Positions 49,921 to 60,191 are shown, counted from the stretch's first letter. The stretch is 64,000 nt of DNA from Affinibrenneria salicis (GCF_008710095.1 NZ_VYKJ01000005.1:65375-129374), one strand, 5' to 3'. Notes: generated by a model not told the origin, from the sequence alone. Numbers and translations: made by a program.

Positions 49921-50322
49921 TTACTGATAAGGCATACCTTTCAGCTGGCTGATGCGATCATTATCAAGCCGCGCCACGCAATCATTAATCAACGCCCGAT
50001 TGGCGGAACTTCCCTCCTCGGCCAGAAACGCCTCCAGCTCGCACTGCCCGTCACGGTACTTCAGCCAGCCGCGCTGCGCATTCAACAACGTATCCAGATA
50101 CTGTTTGCCCAACGCCTGATCGTTGCGGTAAGCCTGCCCGATGCGCTGTTTAGCCGCCGCATATTCCTTGTTCAGCGCCTGTTCCGCCTGGTTTTTGTTG
50201 CCGGTGGCGCAGGCCGACATTTCGTTATCCGAGGTCGCCAGCGAGCAGTTAGCCGCCGCACCCGCGTGGGAACTCATCTGCAGGGCGGTAAGGGTTAATG
50301 CCAGTAACAGCCGTTTTTTCAT
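49921..50322 (-). CDS. Periplasmic LprI-type lysozyme inhibitor (DUF1311), candidate immunity protein
   Basis: Secreted small protein of the lysozyme-inhibitor LprI family. The 133-residue precursor has a Sec signal peptide (1-23, ending SHAGAA) and the family pattern of an early CSLATSDNEMSACATG, a helical middle, then LLNAQRGWLKYRDGQCELEAF and a last Cys in NDCVARL, four cysteines that can form two disulfides. It starts 12 bp after the lysozyme-like gene, read in the same direction. A periplasmic lysozyme inhibitor directly behind a peptidoglycan hydrolase suggests an immunity role; that is inference. Confidence 0.85.
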   Translation of the reverse strand: MKKRLLLALTLTALQMSSHAGAAANCSLATSDNEMSACATGNKNQAEQALNKEYAAAKQRIGQAYRNDQALGKQYLDTLLNAQRGWLKYRDGQCELEAFLAEEGSSANRALINDCVARLDNDRISQLKGMPYQ

Positions 50323-50334
50323 GTCGACATCCCG

Positions 50335-51213
50335 TTATCGATGATTTTTCAGGTAGCGCGCGCGCTGGCGGCCGGCCTCATATCGTTGCATCGTCGCGCT
50401 GTGTTCTATGTAATAAATCAGCGCGTCCACATCATTATGCATACCCGCTTTCATCGGCGCCTCGCCGCGGGTAAAACCCTGGTAGACAAAATCCACCAGA
50501 ATATCTTTAATCACCGGCTTCAAATCCTGCCACTTAGTGCGATCGGCATAGGAAGCGGTCCATTGGTCATAATTGCTCATCGCCCGCTGAACATAGTCCG
50601 GATAAATCCATTCAAACAGCCGAATCTGCTGTTCATGGCTGATAATGCCGATCGTATCCCGGTTCTGTTGCACAAACTGACGGGCGCCCTCGCCTTTCAA
50701 ACCGGCGCCCTGAGCGATCATGACGGCCTGATCGTCAGGCACGCCGGCGCGCGTCAGATCGTGATAGACCCGATCGGCGGAACGATTGCCCAGATCGTAG
50801 CCACGACCGAGCGTCACCCCCGACTCGGCGTTGCCGGGCCAGTGGATCCAACGGCTGAAATTACGGTTGCCGGGAATATCGTTGCCCTCGGCATTAAACG
50901 TCACCTGCCCCATGCGGACGATAAGCGGGCCGGATGTCGGATGGTTATAGCTGACGGAAGCAGCGGGACTGACGGGAGCGGCGGAAGAATTCTGATTGAG
51001 CTGCAGCCAGGTTTTGCCGCGCACATCCACTAAACCATCCGGGTTGCGCATAAACGTTGCCTGGTAGCGCCTGATTGCACTGACCGTCATCGGACCGCAT
51101 CGGCCATCGACGGCTAACGAAGAGAACCCTTGTTTTTTGAGTAAATTCTGAATAGTGACGACATCGCTGTAACTATTCCTGCCCCTGAATCCCACTGAAG
51201 CAGTGATATTCAC
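50335..51213 (-). CDS. Peptidoglycan-binding, pesticin/lysozyme-like hydrolase; candidate antibacterial effector
   Basis: The 292-residue protein has an N-terminal peptidoglycan-binding-like domain (about 5-75, SDVVTIQNLLKKQGF, VDGRCGPMTVSAIRRYQ) and, after a Ser/Ala/Pro linker, a C-terminal lysozyme-like domain (about 95-285). There, AESGVTLGRGYDLGNRS resembles the Glu...Thr...Asp catalytic region of the pesticin / T4-lysozyme-like toxin family (PF16754 type), with DYVQRAM later. No signal peptide is seen, so export would need a secretion system such as T6SS, or lysis. The start is GTG at 51213 with GGAGGG 9 bases upstream. The linked LprI-type gene suggests a toxin-immunity pair. An endolysin-like prophage relic is the alternative. 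Confidence 0.8.
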   Translation of the reverse strand: MNITASVGFRGRNSYSDVVTIQNLLKKQGFSSLAVDGRCGPMTVSAIRRYQATFMRNPDGLVDVRGKTWLQLNQNSSAAPVSPAASVSYNHPTSGPLIVRMGQVTFNAEGNDIPGNRNFSRWIHWPGNAESGVTLGRGYDLGNRSADRVYHDLTRAGVPDDQAVMIAQGAGLKGEGARQFVQQNRDTIGIISHEQQIRLFEWIYPDYVQRAMSNYDQWTASYADRTKWQDLKPVIKDILVDFVYQGFTRGEAPMKAGMHNDVDALIYYIEHSATMQRYEAGRQRARYLKNHR

Positions 51214-51453
51214 AATATTAACCCTCCATTCTGGTTATTTCCCTGGGGTATTCGGATGGAAATAGGCGCAGACATTCCCTGCGCGGGCGAAAACGACGGG
51301 CCGTCGGCCACGCCGCGAAATTCGCCTGACCACGCCATCCTGTGCCGACGCCGCGCCGACCGATCGTCAGGCTGCGAGTGCGGCGCCCGGCATACTTACG
51401 CATAACCGGGTGATAATCAATGTTATTTTTTCCGATTTTGCGCCAGCCCGAAG

Positions 51454-52620
51454 CTATAGCCCCAGCGCGTATTTCAGCGCCTGCCGCTTTATTTTCCCGG
51501 CGCGCTGCGCGGCCATCAGCGCCAGATTGCGCGCCAGACTCAGCGGCGGCAGCCGGTTGCTGAACGCGGCGTAAAACAGATCCATGCCGCTTTGCATCAG
51601 CAGATTGTCCGCTTTGCGCCGCTGTTGATAACGGCTCAGCACCGCGGCGCACGACCAGTCCTCGCCCGCCTCGCGCGCGCGGATCACTACCCCCAGCAGG
51701 GCGTCAACGTCGCGGTAGCCCAGGTTGACTCCCTGCCCGGCCAGCGGATTGATGGTGTGCGCGGCATCGCCCAGCAACACCAGCCCGGGGCGCGCATAGC
51801 TCTGCGCATGACGCCGCACCAGCGGGAAAGAGCCGGCGGCGACAGGTGTTACCGCGCCGAGCCGCTCCGGGAAAGCGCGGCTAATCTCCGGCCCAAGCTG
51901 CGCCATCGGCAGCGCCTGCAGCTGGCGAATACGCGCCGGGCTGTCATACCACACCAGCGACGCCCAACTATCGAACAGCGGCAGGAAGGCGCGCGGCCCC
52001 TCAGGCGTAAACCGCTGCCAGGTCACATCCTGCTGCGCACCGCCCGTATCAATGCTAATCAGCATGCAGGACTGGCGGTACTGCCAGCCGTTGACGCCGA
52101 TCCCCGCCATCTGACGCACCTGCGAATGCGCACCGTCGGCGCCGACCAGCAGCCGGGCGCGCAGGGTCTGCTGTGAATCCAGCGTCAGCATCCAGCCCTG
52201 GCGCGTCGGCCGCATCGCCGCCAGCCGCGCCGGACAAAAACAGCGCGCCGTCGGCGCTTCGCTCAGCGACTGCCATAACGCCAGCTGCAGTATCCGGTTT
52301 TCCACCATATGGCCCAACTCCGGCAGCCCCAGCTCCGCTGCGCTAAAGCTCACCCGCGCCGTCTCCCATTCCCAGGTTTCCAGCCGCCGGTAAGGCGCGC
52401 TGCGCATGTGCTCAACCCGCGGCCAGACCCCCAGTCGCTTCAGCAGCTCTACCGAGGCATAACCCAGCGCGGAAATGCGTAAATCGGGCGGCTGCCCGGC
52501 ATCAAAAGCGTCGGCGACCTCATGCTCCACCAGCGCCACGTTAAACCCCTTCTGCGCCAGCCCAAGCGCAGTGGCCGCACCGACCATGCCCCCGCCGACG
52601 ACGGCTACGTCATAATCCAT
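51454..52620 (-). CDS. ubiF: 2-octaprenyl-3-methyl-6-methoxy-1,4-benzoquinol hydroxylase
   Basis: FAD monooxygenase of ubiquinone synthesis. The 388-residue product has the Rossmann start [20 protein letters not shown], the DG motif [13 protein letters not shown] near 160 and the second FAD motif [21 protein letters not shown] near 275, placing it in the UbiH/UbiF/VisC family. The position beside asnB/tRNAs and divergent from miaB, as in E. coli, supports ubiF over its paralogues. Confidence 0.96.
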   Translation of the reverse strand: MDYDVAVVGGGMVGAATALGLAQKGFNVALVEHEVADAFDAGQPPDLRISALGYASVELLKRLGVWPRVEHMRSAPYRRLETWEWETARVSFSAAELGLPELGHMVENRILQLALWQSLSEAPTARCFCPARLAAMRPTRQGWMLTLDSQQTLRARLLVGADGAHSQVRQMAGIGVNGWQYRQSCMLISIDTGGAQQDVTWQRFTPEGPRAFLPLFDSWASLVWYDSPARIRQLQALPMAQLGPEISRAFPERLGAVTPVAAGSFPLVRRHAQSYARPGLVLLGDAAHTINPLAGQGVNLGYRDVDALLGVVIRAREAGEDWSCAAVLSRYQQRRKADNLLMQSGMDLFYAAFSNRLPPLSLARNLALMAAQRAGKIKRQALKYALGL

Positions 52621-52888
52621 AATCGCCTCACTGAATATCCGGCTATACTACCCCGGCATATCTCCGGCCGCAGGTACGGCGTTGTCCACTGCCGCCCGCC
52701 GCCTGAAAGCTATCGGTTATCTATTGCCGGCAAAAAAACCTGCGTTGCAGTTTACCGGATTTCCACCGCAGATCTTCACAAATGCCCGCGGTTTCGTACA
52801 CTGGTCACAACAGCAGCAAAGGATTACAATACGCGCCGCTGCGAAAGCGGAACGCTTTTTTTTACCTGCACTGAGTAATGGCAAGTCG

Positions 52889-54313
52889 ATGACAAAAAAA
52901 CTGCATATTAAAACCTGGGGCTGTCAGATGAATGAATACGATTCATCGAAGATGGCCGATTTACTGGAAAGCACACACGGTTATGAGCTGACCGACAATG
53001 CGGAAGAGGCGGACGTCCTCTTGCTCAATACCTGTTCGATTCGTGAAAAGGCCCAGGAAAAGGTGTTCCATCAGCTCGGCCGCTGGAAAGCGTTGAAAGA
53101 CGCCCGCCCCGAACTGATCATCGGCGTCGGCGGCTGCGTGGCGTCGCAGGAAGGTGCGCACATCCGCGAACGCGCCCACTATGTAGACGTCATCTTTGGG
53201 CCGCAAACCCTGCATCGTCTGCCAGAAATGATCAATCACGTGCAGGGAAGCCACAGCCCGGTGGTCGATATCAGTTTCCCGGAAATTGAAAAGTTCGACC
53301 GACTGCCGGAACCACGCGCCGAAGGGCCGACGGCGTTCGTCTCCATCATGGAAGGCTGCAACAAATACTGTACCTTCTGCGTCGTCCCCTACACGCGCGG
53401 AGAAGAAGTCAGCCGCCCCTGCGACGATATTCTGTTTGAAATCGCCCTGCTGGCCGAACAGGGCGTGCGCGAAGTCAACCTGCTGGGGCAGAACGTTAAC
53501 GCCTACCGCGGCGAAACTTACGACGGCGGCATCTGCTCGTTTGCCGAATTGCTGCGCCTGGTGGCCGCCATTGACGGCATTGACCGCATTCGCTTTACCA
53601 CCAGCCACCCAATTGAGTTTACCGATGACATCATCGCGGTGTATGAAGATACGCCGGAGCTGGTGAGCTTCCTGCACTTACCGGTGCAAAGCGGCTCCGA
53701 CCGGGTGCTGACGATGATGAAGCGCCGCCACACCGCGCTGGAATACAAGTCGATTATCCGCAAGCTGCATAGAGCGCGGCCGGGTATTCAGGTTAGCTCC
53801 GACTTTATCGTCGGCTTCCCGGGCGAAACGCAGGACGATTTCGAACAGACGATGAAACTGATCGCCGACGTCAATTTCGATATGAGCTTCAGCTTTATCT
53901 ATTCACCGCGCCCCGGCACGCCGGCGGCCGACATGGTGGACGACGTAACGGAAGAAGAGAAGAAACAGCGTCTGTATATTCTGCAGGAGCGGATCAGTCA
54001 GCAAGCGATGCAGTTCAGCCGCCGTATGCAGGGAACCGTTCAGCGCATTCTGGTCGAAGGCACTTCGCGTAAAAGCGTGATGGAGCTTTCCGGCCGCACC
54101 GAAAACAACCGTGTGGTGAACTTCGAAGGTGCGCCGGACATGATCGGTAAATTCGTCGATGTGGAAATCGTCGACGTCTATCCGAACTCGCTGCGCGGTA
54201 TTGTGGTGCGGACGGAAGATCAGATGGATCTGCGGACTATCGAATCGCCGCAGGCCGTGATTGCCCGCACCCGCAAGGAAAACGAGATCGGCGTGGGTAT
54301 CTTCCAGCCATAA
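52889..54313 (+). CDS. miaB: tRNA-2-methylthio-N6-dimethylallyladenosine synthase
   Basis: Radical-SAM methylthiotransferase that converts i6A37 to ms2i6A37 in tRNAs. The ATG at 52889 ([19 protein letters not shown]) gives 474 residues as in E. coli; the long frame upstream is not coding. The N-terminal UPF0004 domain carries three Cys for the auxiliary cluster (GCQMN, NTCSIRE, GGCVA), the radical-SAM CxxxCxxC is CNKYCTFC near 157, and a TRAM domain ends the protein. Divergent from ubiF. Confidence 0.98.
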   Translation: MTKKLHIKTWGCQMNEYDSSKMADLLESTHGYELTDNAEEADVLLLNTCSIREKAQEKVFHQLGRWKALKDARPELIIGVGGCVASQEGAHIRERAHYVDVIFGPQTLHRLPEMINHVQGSHSPVVDISFPEIEKFDRLPEPRAEGPTAFVSIMEGCNKYCTFCVVPYTRGEEVSRPCDDILFEIALLAEQGVREVNLLGQNVNAYRGETYDGGICSFAELLRLVAAIDGIDRIRFTTSHPIEFTDDIIAVYEDTPELVSFLHLPVQSGSDRVLTMMKRRHTALEYKSIIRKLHRARPGIQVSSDFIVGFPGETQDDFEQTMKLIADVNFDMSFSFIYSPRPGTPAADMVDDVTEEEKKQRLYILQERISQQAMQFSRRMQGTVQRILVEGTSRKSVMELSGRTENNRVVNFEGAPDMIGKFVDVEIVDVYPNSLRGIVVRTEDQMDLRTIESPQAVIARTRKENEIGVGIFQP

Positions 54314-54651
54314 GCCCCTCCGCCCACCGGGCCCGGTTCGGGCCCGCGTTCACCCGACGGGCGGAAACGCCGGACCGGGCATTGCTTTTGCGAAGCAGTA
54401 TCCCAATATGATCATTGTGGCTTGCGCCTTTTGCCATTCGCGATAAATAATTCATCAGGCGGACCCGCCCGGGCGCCGTAGCTGCAGCGGGCCGTACGCC
54501 TCGCAGAAAAGGCCCGGCTTCAGGTATTCTGTTCTTTTTGCCAGAGATACCCGGCGCATTTCAGGCTGCGAGCGCTTAGCTTAGCCAGCCAACAGGCCGG
54601 CACGCCGTCAGCCGGCAAGATGAAGGGTATAACCCCCGAAAGAGGAATAAT
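54314..54651. other. 338-bp miaB-ybeZ intergenic region
   Basis: No gene seen. A hairpin CGGGCCC-GGTTC-GGGCCCG at 54328-54346 is the likely end of miaB, although the T-run after it is poor. ybeZ-ybeY are heat-shock genes in E. coli; CCCAATAT near 54392 could be part of a sigma-32 -10 but no good -35 was found. Confidence 0.4.
54328..54346 (+). terminator. GC hairpin after miaB, possible terminator
   Basis: A perfect 7-bp stem with a 5-base loop, 14 bp after the miaB stop codon; followed by CGTT only, so termination may be weak or rho-assisted. Confidence 0.45.
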
Positions 54652-55707
54652 TTGAACGTAACTACCAAAGAGATCGTCCTTGAACCCGCGGACAACCAGC
54701 GTTTACTCAGCCTGTGCGGCCCATTTGATGACAACATCAAACAGCTGGAGCGCCGCTTAGGCATCGAAATTAACCGGCGCGACAATCAATTCAGCCTGGT
54801 CGGTAAAACGCTGAACATCGAAGCCGCCGCCGATATCCTGCTGCATCTGTATGTGGAAACGGCGCCGGTGCGCGGCCACAGCAAGGATATTGAACCGGAG
54901 ATGATCCACCTCGCGATCAAAGAAAAACGCGTGCTGGAACAGTCGGCCGAAAGCGTGCCGGAATACGGCAAAGCGGTAAACATCCGCACCAAGCGTGGCG
55001 TAATTAAACCGCGCACGCCCAATCAGGCGCAGTATATCGCCCATATTCTCGATCACGACATCACCTTTGGCGTCGGCCCGGCCGGTACAGGTAAAACTTA
55101 TCTGGCCGTTGCGGCGGCGGTTGATGCGCTGGAGCGTCAGGATATCCGCCGCATCCTGCTGACCCGTCCGGCTGTGGAAGCCGGAGAAAAGTTGGGCTTC
55201 CTGCCCGGCGATCTCAGCCAGAAGGTCGATCCTTACCTGCGTCCGCTGTACGACGCGCTGTTTGAGATGCTGGGTTTCGAAAAAGTCGAAAAGCTGATTG
55301 AACGCAATGTGATCGAGGTTGCGCCGCTGGCCTACATGCGCGGCCGAACGCTGAACGATGCCTTTATCATTCTGGATGAGAGCCAGAACACCACCATCGA
55401 ACAGATGAAGATGTTCCTGACGCGTATCGGTTTCAACTCCAAAGCGGTGGTAACCGGCGATGTGACTCAGATCGACCTGCCGCGCAATCAGAAATCGGGT
55501 CTGCGTCATGCGATTGAAGTACTGGCGAATGTGGAGGAAATCAGTTTTAATTTTTTCCACAGTGAAGACGTGGTGCGTCACCCGGTAGTGGCCCGCATCG
55601 TCAACGCCTATGAAGCGTGGGAAAACGCCGAGCAGAAACGCAAAGATGAGCAGGCCGAACAGCGTAAACGCGACGCGTTGCTTGCCTCCGGCCAGGAGCA
55701 TAAATGA
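54652..55707 (+). CDS. ybeZ: PhoH-family ATPase YbeZ
   Basis: PhoH-like P-loop ATPase thought to work with YbeY in rRNA maturation and stress. The start is TTG at 54652 with AGAGGA 6 bases upstream, giving 351 residues that match the E. coli N-terminus ([20 protein letters not shown]). Walker A is GPAGTGKTY near 143, Walker [11 protein letters not shown] near 240. The last four bases overlap the ybeY start (ATGA). Confidence 0.95.
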   Translation: MNVTTKEIVLEPADNQRLLSLCGPFDDNIKQLERRLGIEINRRDNQFSLVGKTLNIEAAADILLHLYVETAPVRGHSKDIEPEMIHLAIKEKRVLEQSAESVPEYGKAVNIRTKRGVIKPRTPNQAQYIAHILDHDITFGVGPAGTGKTYLAVAAAVDALERQDIRRILLTRPAVEAGEKLGFLPGDLSQKVDPYLRPLYDALFEMLGFEKVEKLIERNVIEVAPLAYMRGRTLNDAFIILDESQNTTIEQMKMFLTRIGFNSKAVVTGDVTQIDLPRNQKSGLRHAIEVLANVEEISFNFFHSEDVVRHPVVARIVNAYEAWENAEQKRKDEQAEQRKRDALLASGQEHK

Positions 55708-56183
55708 GTCAGGTTATTCTGGATTTACAAATCGCCTGCCAGCGGGCGGAGGGGCTGCCCTCTGAACAAGATTTTCAGCGCTGGCTGGAGGCGGTGCTGC
55801 CGCGCTTTCAGCAGGAGGCCGAAGTGACGGTGCGCATTGTCGATATCGAGGAAAGCCACGATCTAAACCTGACCTGGCGCGGCAAAGATAAGCCGACCAA
55901 CGTACTGTCTTTCCCGTTCGAAGCTCCGCCGGGCATCGAGTTGCCGCTGCTGGGCGATCTGGTCATCTGCCGTCAGGTGGTGGAGCAGGAAGCCGTTGAA
56001 CAGGATAAAACGCTGGAAGCGCACTGGGCGCATCTGGTTGTTCACGGCAGCCTGCATCTGCTAGGGTATGATCACATTGAAGACAGCGAAGCCGAAGAAA
56101 TGGAAGCGCTGGAAACGGAATTTATGCAGGCTATGGGCTATCCCGACCCCTGGATTGAAGAAAAAGACGATACGAACCGATAG
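55704..56183 (+). CDS. ybeY: Endoribonuclease YbeY (rRNA maturation)
   Basis: Zinc-dependent endoribonuclease for 16S rRNA 3'-end maturation and ribosome quality control. The 159-residue product has the zinc motif [11 protein letters not shown] (H-x3-H-x5-H, near 114-124) and the preceding [10 protein letters not shown] segment. It overlaps ybeZ by 4 bases, indicating translational coupling, and is followed by ybeX after 159 bp. Confidence 0.97.
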   Translation: MSQVILDLQIACQRAEGLPSEQDFQRWLEAVLPRFQQEAEVTVRIVDIEESHDLNLTWRGKDKPTNVLSFPFEAPPGIELPLLGDLVICRQVVEQEAVEQDKTLEAHWAHLVVHGSLHLLGYDHIEDSEAEEMEALETEFMQAMGYPDPWIEEKDDTNR

Positions 56184-56342
56184 ATTTCGGGCGCGCCGGG
56201 CGCAGGCATCCACAACATGTCAGCGCCCCGTGATTTGAAAGATGACGGGGATACGTGAATCAACGACGTTAGCGACTGGGGCCAACGCCATCATTCTGCT
56301 AGCCTTTATTTCATCAATATGAGTGATATTAATTAAAACGCC

Positions 56343-57221
56343 ATGAGCGACGACCATTCTCAAAACAGCGACAGCCCCAGTCCCAAGAAGGGGTTCTTTT
56401 CTCTTATCCTTAATCAGCTTTTCCACGGTGAGCCCAAAGATCGTAACGATCTGCTGACGCTGATCCGTGATTCTGAGCAAAACGATCTGATCGATCCGGA
56501 AACGCGCGACATGCTGGAAGGCGTGATGGATATCGCCGATCAGCGCGTGCGGGACATCATGATCCCACGCTCGCAGATGATCACGCTGAAACTCAATCAA
56601 ACGCTGGAAGAGTGCCTGGATGTCATTATTGAATCCGCCCATTCCCGTTTTCCGGTGATCAGCGAGGACAAAGACCATATCGAAGGCATTCTGATGGCCA
56701 AGGATTTGCTGCCCTTTATGCGCAGCGAATCCGAGCCGTTCAGTATGGAAAAGGTGCTGCGCCCGGCCGTGGTGGTGCCGGAAAGCAAACGGGTTGACCG
56801 GATGCTGAATGAGTTTCGCTCACTGCGTTACCACATGGCTATCGTCATCGATGAATTCGGCGGCGTATCCGGTCTGGTCACCATCGAAGATATTCTCGAA
56901 TTGATTGTGGGCGAGATCGAAGATGAGTATGACGACGAGGAAGATCGCGATATTCGTCAGCTAAATCGCCAGACGTTCACCATCCGCGCCCTGACGCCGA
57001 TTGAAGACTTCAATGAGACGTTCTCCACTCGCTTCAGCGATGATGAAGTGGATACGATCGGCGGGCTGGTGATGCAGGCCTTCGGCCATCTTCCCGCCCG
57101 CGGAGAAACGGTTGAAATAGAAGGTTACCTGTTTAAGGTGGCGATGGCCGATAGCCGACGTATTATTCAGGTTCATGTGCGTATTCCCGATGACGCCCCC
57201 CAACCACAACTGGAAGAATAA
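56343..57221 (+). CDS. ybeX: CBS-domain protein YbeX (CorC)
   Basis: Cytoplasmic protein of the CorC/HlyC family, associated with magnesium/cobalt efflux in enterics and with ribosome metabolism. The 292 residues have an N-terminal linker, two CBS domains (about 65-190: [45 protein letters not shown]) and a C-terminal transporter-associated domain (about 205-285, [20 protein letters not shown]). It lacks the membrane domain of haemolysin-C-type proteins. lnt follows after 7 bp. Confidence 0.95.
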   Translation: MSDDHSQNSDSPSPKKGFFSLILNQLFHGEPKDRNDLLTLIRDSEQNDLIDPETRDMLEGVMDIADQRVRDIMIPRSQMITLKLNQTLEECLDVIIESAHSRFPVISEDKDHIEGILMAKDLLPFMRSESEPFSMEKVLRPAVVVPESKRVDRMLNEFRSLRYHMAIVIDEFGGVSGLVTIEDILELIVGEIEDEYDDEEDRDIRQLNRQTFTIRALTPIEDFNETFSTRFSDDEVDTIGGLVMQAFGHLPARGETVEIEGYLFKVAMADSRRIIQVHVRIPDDAPQPQLEE

Positions 57222-57228
57222 ATTCCCC

Positions 57229-58761
57229 ATGGCTGTCGCCTCTTTACTGCAACGCCAGCAGGTTCGCGCCCTGCTGGCGCTTTTGTCCGGTGCCTGCGGC
57301 ACGCTGGCTTTCTCTCCGTTCGATATCTGGCCCGCCGCGCTGCTCTCCCTCGCGGGGCTGCTGGCGGTAACGCTCGACCGCACCACCCGCCAGGCCGCAT
57401 GGCTGGGCTTCGCATGGGGATTCGGCCTGTTTGGCAGCGGCGTTAACTGGGTCTACGTCAGCATCTCGCAGTTTGGCGGCATGCCCGGCCCGATAAATAT
57501 CGCGCTGGTGGTGTTGCTCGCCGCGTGGCTGGCCCTGTTCCCGCTGCTGTTTGCCGCCCTGCTGAACCGACTGTGGCCGCGGACCACGCTGTGGCGCCTG
57601 GCGATCGCCGCGCCGGCGCTGTGGCAGTTGACGGAGTTTCTGCGCGGCTGGGTATTGACCGGCTTTCCGTGGCTGCAGTTTGGCTACAGCCAGATCGACG
57701 GGCCGCTTAAAGGACTGGCGCCGCTGGCGGGCGTTGACAGCATTACGTTTCTGCTGGTGGCCGTCAGCGGCCTGCTGGTGTATGCCGCCGTCCGGCGCAA
57801 GGCTATCTCTGCCGGCGTCGCGCTGGCGCTGCTGCTGCTTCCCTGGCCCCTGCGCCAGCTGCAGTGGGTGACCCCCCAGCCTGCGCGCAGCGTCGATATC
57901 GCTCTGGTACAGGGCAATATCCCGCAGTCGCTGAAATGGGATCCCGACGAGCTGCAGAACACGCTCAATATATACCGCGACAGCAGCCAGCCTTATCTGG
58001 GCAAGGCGTCGGTTATTATCTGGCCGGAATCGGCCATTCCGGATACGGAGCCTCGCCAGCAACGCTGGCTGGCCGAGCTGGACGCCGAACTGCGCCAGCG
58101 GCACAGCAGCCTGCTGACCGGTATTGTCGATGTCAGACGGAACGGCAGCGCGTTCGACTACTACAACAGCATTATTGTGCTGGGCGAAGGCGAACCTTAC
58201 CGCTACCCGGCGGCCACCCGCTACAACAAGCACCATCTGGTGCCCTTCGGCGAATTCGTGCCGCTGGAAACGCTGTTGCGCCCGCTGGCGCCGCTGTTCG
58301 ATTTACCAATGTCGTCATTCAGCCGCGGTCCCTACAGGCAGCCGCAGCTAACCGTCGGCGGGCTGCGCTTCAGCGCGGCGATTTGCTATGAAATCATTCT
58401 CGGCCGGCAGATGCGCGACAACTTCAGGCCGGATACCGATGTGCTGCTGACTGTATCGAACGATGCCTGGTTTGGTCATTCCATCGGACCGTGGCAGCAT
58501 TTCCAGATGGCGCGCATGCGGGCGCTGGAGCTTGGCCGGCCGCTGGTGCGCGGCACCAATAACGGCGTCACCGCGGTGATAGACAGCGCGGGCAATATCA
58601 GCGCCAGCCTGCCGCAGTTCACCCGTCAGGAGCTGGAAGCGAATGTGACCCCCGCCACCGGGATGACGCTCTACGCCCGGCTGGGCTCATGGCCGCAGTG
58701 GCTGCTCAGCGCGCTGTTTATCTGCGCCGCCTTCATTGCCGGCCGTCATCAGCGCCGCTAA
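57229..58761 (+). CDS. lnt: Apolipoprotein N-acyltransferase
   Basis: Inner-membrane enzyme that adds the third acyl chain to lipoproteins such as Pal. The ATG at 57229 ([16 protein letters not shown]) gives 510 residues. About six N-terminal transmembrane helices (10-215) precede the periplasmic nitrilase domain (about 222-480) with Glu in [10 protein letters not shown], Lys in [17 protein letters not shown] and the nucleophile Cys in [10 protein letters not shown] near 387; one C-terminal helix anchors it. Last gene of ybeZYX-lnt. Confidence 0.97.
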   Translation: MAVASLLQRQQVRALLALLSGACGTLAFSPFDIWPAALLSLAGLLAVTLDRTTRQAAWLGFAWGFGLFGSGVNWVYVSISQFGGMPGPINIALVVLLAAWLALFPLLFAALLNRLWPRTTLWRLAIAAPALWQLTEFLRGWVLTGFPWLQFGYSQIDGPLKGLAPLAGVDSITFLLVAVSGLLVYAAVRRKAISAGVALALLLLPWPLRQLQWVTPQPARSVDIALVQGNIPQSLKWDPDELQNTLNIYRDSSQPYLGKASVIIWPESAIPDTEPRQQRWLAELDAELRQRHSSLLTGIVDVRRNGSAFDYYNSIIVLGEGEPYRYPAATRYNKHHLVPFGEFVPLETLLRPLAPLFDLPMSSFSRGPYRQPQLTVGGLRFSAAICYEIILGRQMRDNFRPDTDVLLTVSNDAWFGHSIGPWQHFQMARMRALELGRPLVRGTNNGVTAVIDSAGNISASLPQFTRQELEANVTPATGMTLYARLGSWPQWLLSALFICAAFIAGRHQRR

Positions 58762-58825
58762 TCATTCTCCCACGCTCTTCCACCTTCCCAAACCGGATGC
58801 CCGCGCATCCGGTAATCATATCTTA

Positions 58826-58841
58826 TGGCACATTATTTGCT
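58826..58841 (+). promoter_or_regulatory. Sigma-54 promoter of gltI
   Basis: TGGCAC-ATTAT-TTGCT fits the sigma-54 consensus TGGCAC-N5-TTGCW completely, with GG and GC 10 bases apart. It lies about 300 bp before gltI and predicts a long leader starting near 58852. Confidence 0.8.
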
Positions 58842-58897
58842 AAAAGCTCTATACGGATAGCTGATAAGTGACTCTGTCAGGCTGGCGCTGCAGCGGC

Positions 58898-58936
58898 AGC
58901 ACTTTATTAGTGCACATGAAGCACCAATAAAGTGCA
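58898..58936. promoter_or_regulatory. Pair of NtrC-like sites upstream of gltI
   Basis: AGCACTTTATTAGTGCA (58898-58914) and AGCACCAATAAAGTGCA (58920-58936) both fit the NtrC dyad GCAC-N7-GTGC and also mirror each other. Centres are 22 bp apart, two helical turns, suiting cooperative binding. Unusually, they are downstream of the sigma-54 promoter. Confidence 0.75.
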
Positions 58937-59138
58937 AATGAGTCTTTACGCATTTTACTGGTGCGATGTTACACTCAAAAGAGAAACATTTTCGCCCCAT
59001 AATGTTTACAATCAGCTATTTTTATGGATAAAGCGTGCAGAATACGCTGCTTAGCAGTGCATTCCTGGTGCTACCGCTGGGATCAACCAGACGCTTCGAC
59101 CACATTTAGCGCTATCACTACGGCAAAGGAGTTAGAAC

Positions 59139-60035
59139 ATGCAAATACGCAAACTGGCATTGTCACTGCTGCTGCTCGGCACGGCAGGAAGTCTGGCCCA
59201 TGCGGAAGAACTGACTGGCACGTTGAAAAAGATTAAAGATAACGGCGTCATCGTTGTCGGCCACCGTGAATCCTCTGTTCCTTTCTCTTATTACGATAAC
59301 CAGCAGAAAGTCGTAGGTTATTCGCAGGACTATTCGAATCAGATTGTCGAAGCGATTAAGAAAACCGTGGATGCGCCGAATCTGCAGGTTAAGCTGCTGC
59401 CGCTTACGGCGCAAAACCGTATTCCGCTGCTGCAAAACGGCACCTACGATTTTGAATGCGGTTCGACCACCAACAACCTCGAACGTCAGAAACAGGTCGC
59501 GTTCTCCAATACCATTTTCGTCGTCGGCACTCGTCTGATGACGAAAAAAGATTCCGGCATTAAGGATTTCCCCGATCTGGCAGGCAAAACCGTAGTGGTA
59601 ACCTCCGGCACCACCTCAGAAATTCTGCTCAATAAGCTGAACGACGAGAAACAGCTGAAAATGCGCATTATCAGCGCCAAAGACCATGGCGACTCCTTCC
59701 GCACCCTGGAAAGCGGTCGCGCCGTGGCCTTTATGATGGATGACGCGCTGCTGGCCGGCGAACGCGCCAAGGCGAAGAACGCCGGACAGTGGGCTATTCT
59801 CGGCACGCCTCAATCTGAAGAAGCCTATGGCTGTATGCTGAGAAAAGAGGATCCGCAGTTTAAAAAGCTGATCGATGACACCATCGCCCAGGTGCAAACC
59901 TCCGGCGAAGCCGAAAAATGGTTCGATCGCTGGTTCAAACAGCCTATTCCGCCGAGAAACCTCAACCTGAACTTCGATCTTTCGGATGAAATGAAAGCCT
60001 TGTTCAAGGCGCCGAATGACAAAGCGTTAGACTAA
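59139..60035 (+). CDS. gltI: Glutamate/aspartate ABC transporter, periplasmic binding protein
   Basis: Periplasmic receptor for L-glutamate and L-aspartate. The 298-residue precursor has a Sec signal peptide (1-22, ending SLAHA) and a family-3 solute-binding fold: VIVVGHRESSVPFSYYD, GYSQDYSNQIVEAIKK, NGTYDFECGSTTNN and VVVTSGTTSEILLNKL. AAAGGAG stands 10 bases before the ATG. It heads gltIJKL, expected to be nitrogen-regulated given the sigma-54 and NtrC sites upstream. Confidence 0.97.
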   Translation: MQIRKLALSLLLLGTAGSLAHAEELTGTLKKIKDNGVIVVGHRESSVPFSYYDNQQKVVGYSQDYSNQIVEAIKKTVDAPNLQVKLLPLTAQNRIPLLQNGTYDFECGSTTNNLERQKQVAFSNTIFVVGTRLMTKKDSGIKDFPDLAGKTVVVTSGTTSEILLNKLNDEKQLKMRIISAKDHGDSFRTLESGRAVAFMMDDALLAGERAKAKNAGQWAILGTPQSEEAYGCMLRKEDPQFKKLIDDTIAQVQTSGEAEKWFDRWFKQPIPPRNLNLNFDLSDEMKALFKAPNDKALD

Positions 60036-60040
60036 CTAAC

Positions 60041-60179
60041 AATGACAATAAGAGCAGCCAGGTAGCTGCTCCCTTGATTGTTGATTACTGGCCGGACAGA
60101 CACGCGCAGGGTGGTCGTTCCCCGCCCGGGCGCGACGGGCCGCTCATCAATCTTCAGGGTAGCCTGGCTACCCTTTTTT
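60041..60179 (+). ncRNA. sroC: SroC-like sRNA region between gltI and gltJ
   Basis: In E. coli the gltI-gltJ gap yields SroC, a processed sRNA that sponges GcvB. Here the gap has the same layout: AATGACAATAAGAGCAGC at the 5' side with hairpin GAGCAGC/GCTGCTC, a variable middle, and an intrinsic terminator just before gltJ. The identification rests on position and structure; the 5' end is a guess because SroC is cut from the gltI mRNA. Confidence 0.6.
60156..60179 (+). terminator. Intrinsic terminator between gltI and gltJ
   Basis: AGGGTAG (60156-60162) pairs with CTACCCT (60168-60174) around CCTGG, followed by a T-run. It should end part of the transcripts after gltI, leaving more binding protein than permease, and form the 3' end of the SroC-like RNA. 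Confidence 0.9.
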
Positions 60180-60191
60180 ACGGAGTTTGTT

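Larger units (their letters stand above)
58762..59138. other. 377-bp lnt-gltI intergenic region
   Basis: Control region of gltIJKL. It holds a sigma-54-type promoter and two NtrC-like sites, both listed. No gene was found. Confidence 0.7.

Noticed and set aside
51218..51652. 144-codon minus-strand ORF upstream of the lysozyme-like gene
   Set aside because: It overlaps the end of ubiF in another frame and its sequence is typical of a GC-rich out-of-frame reading.
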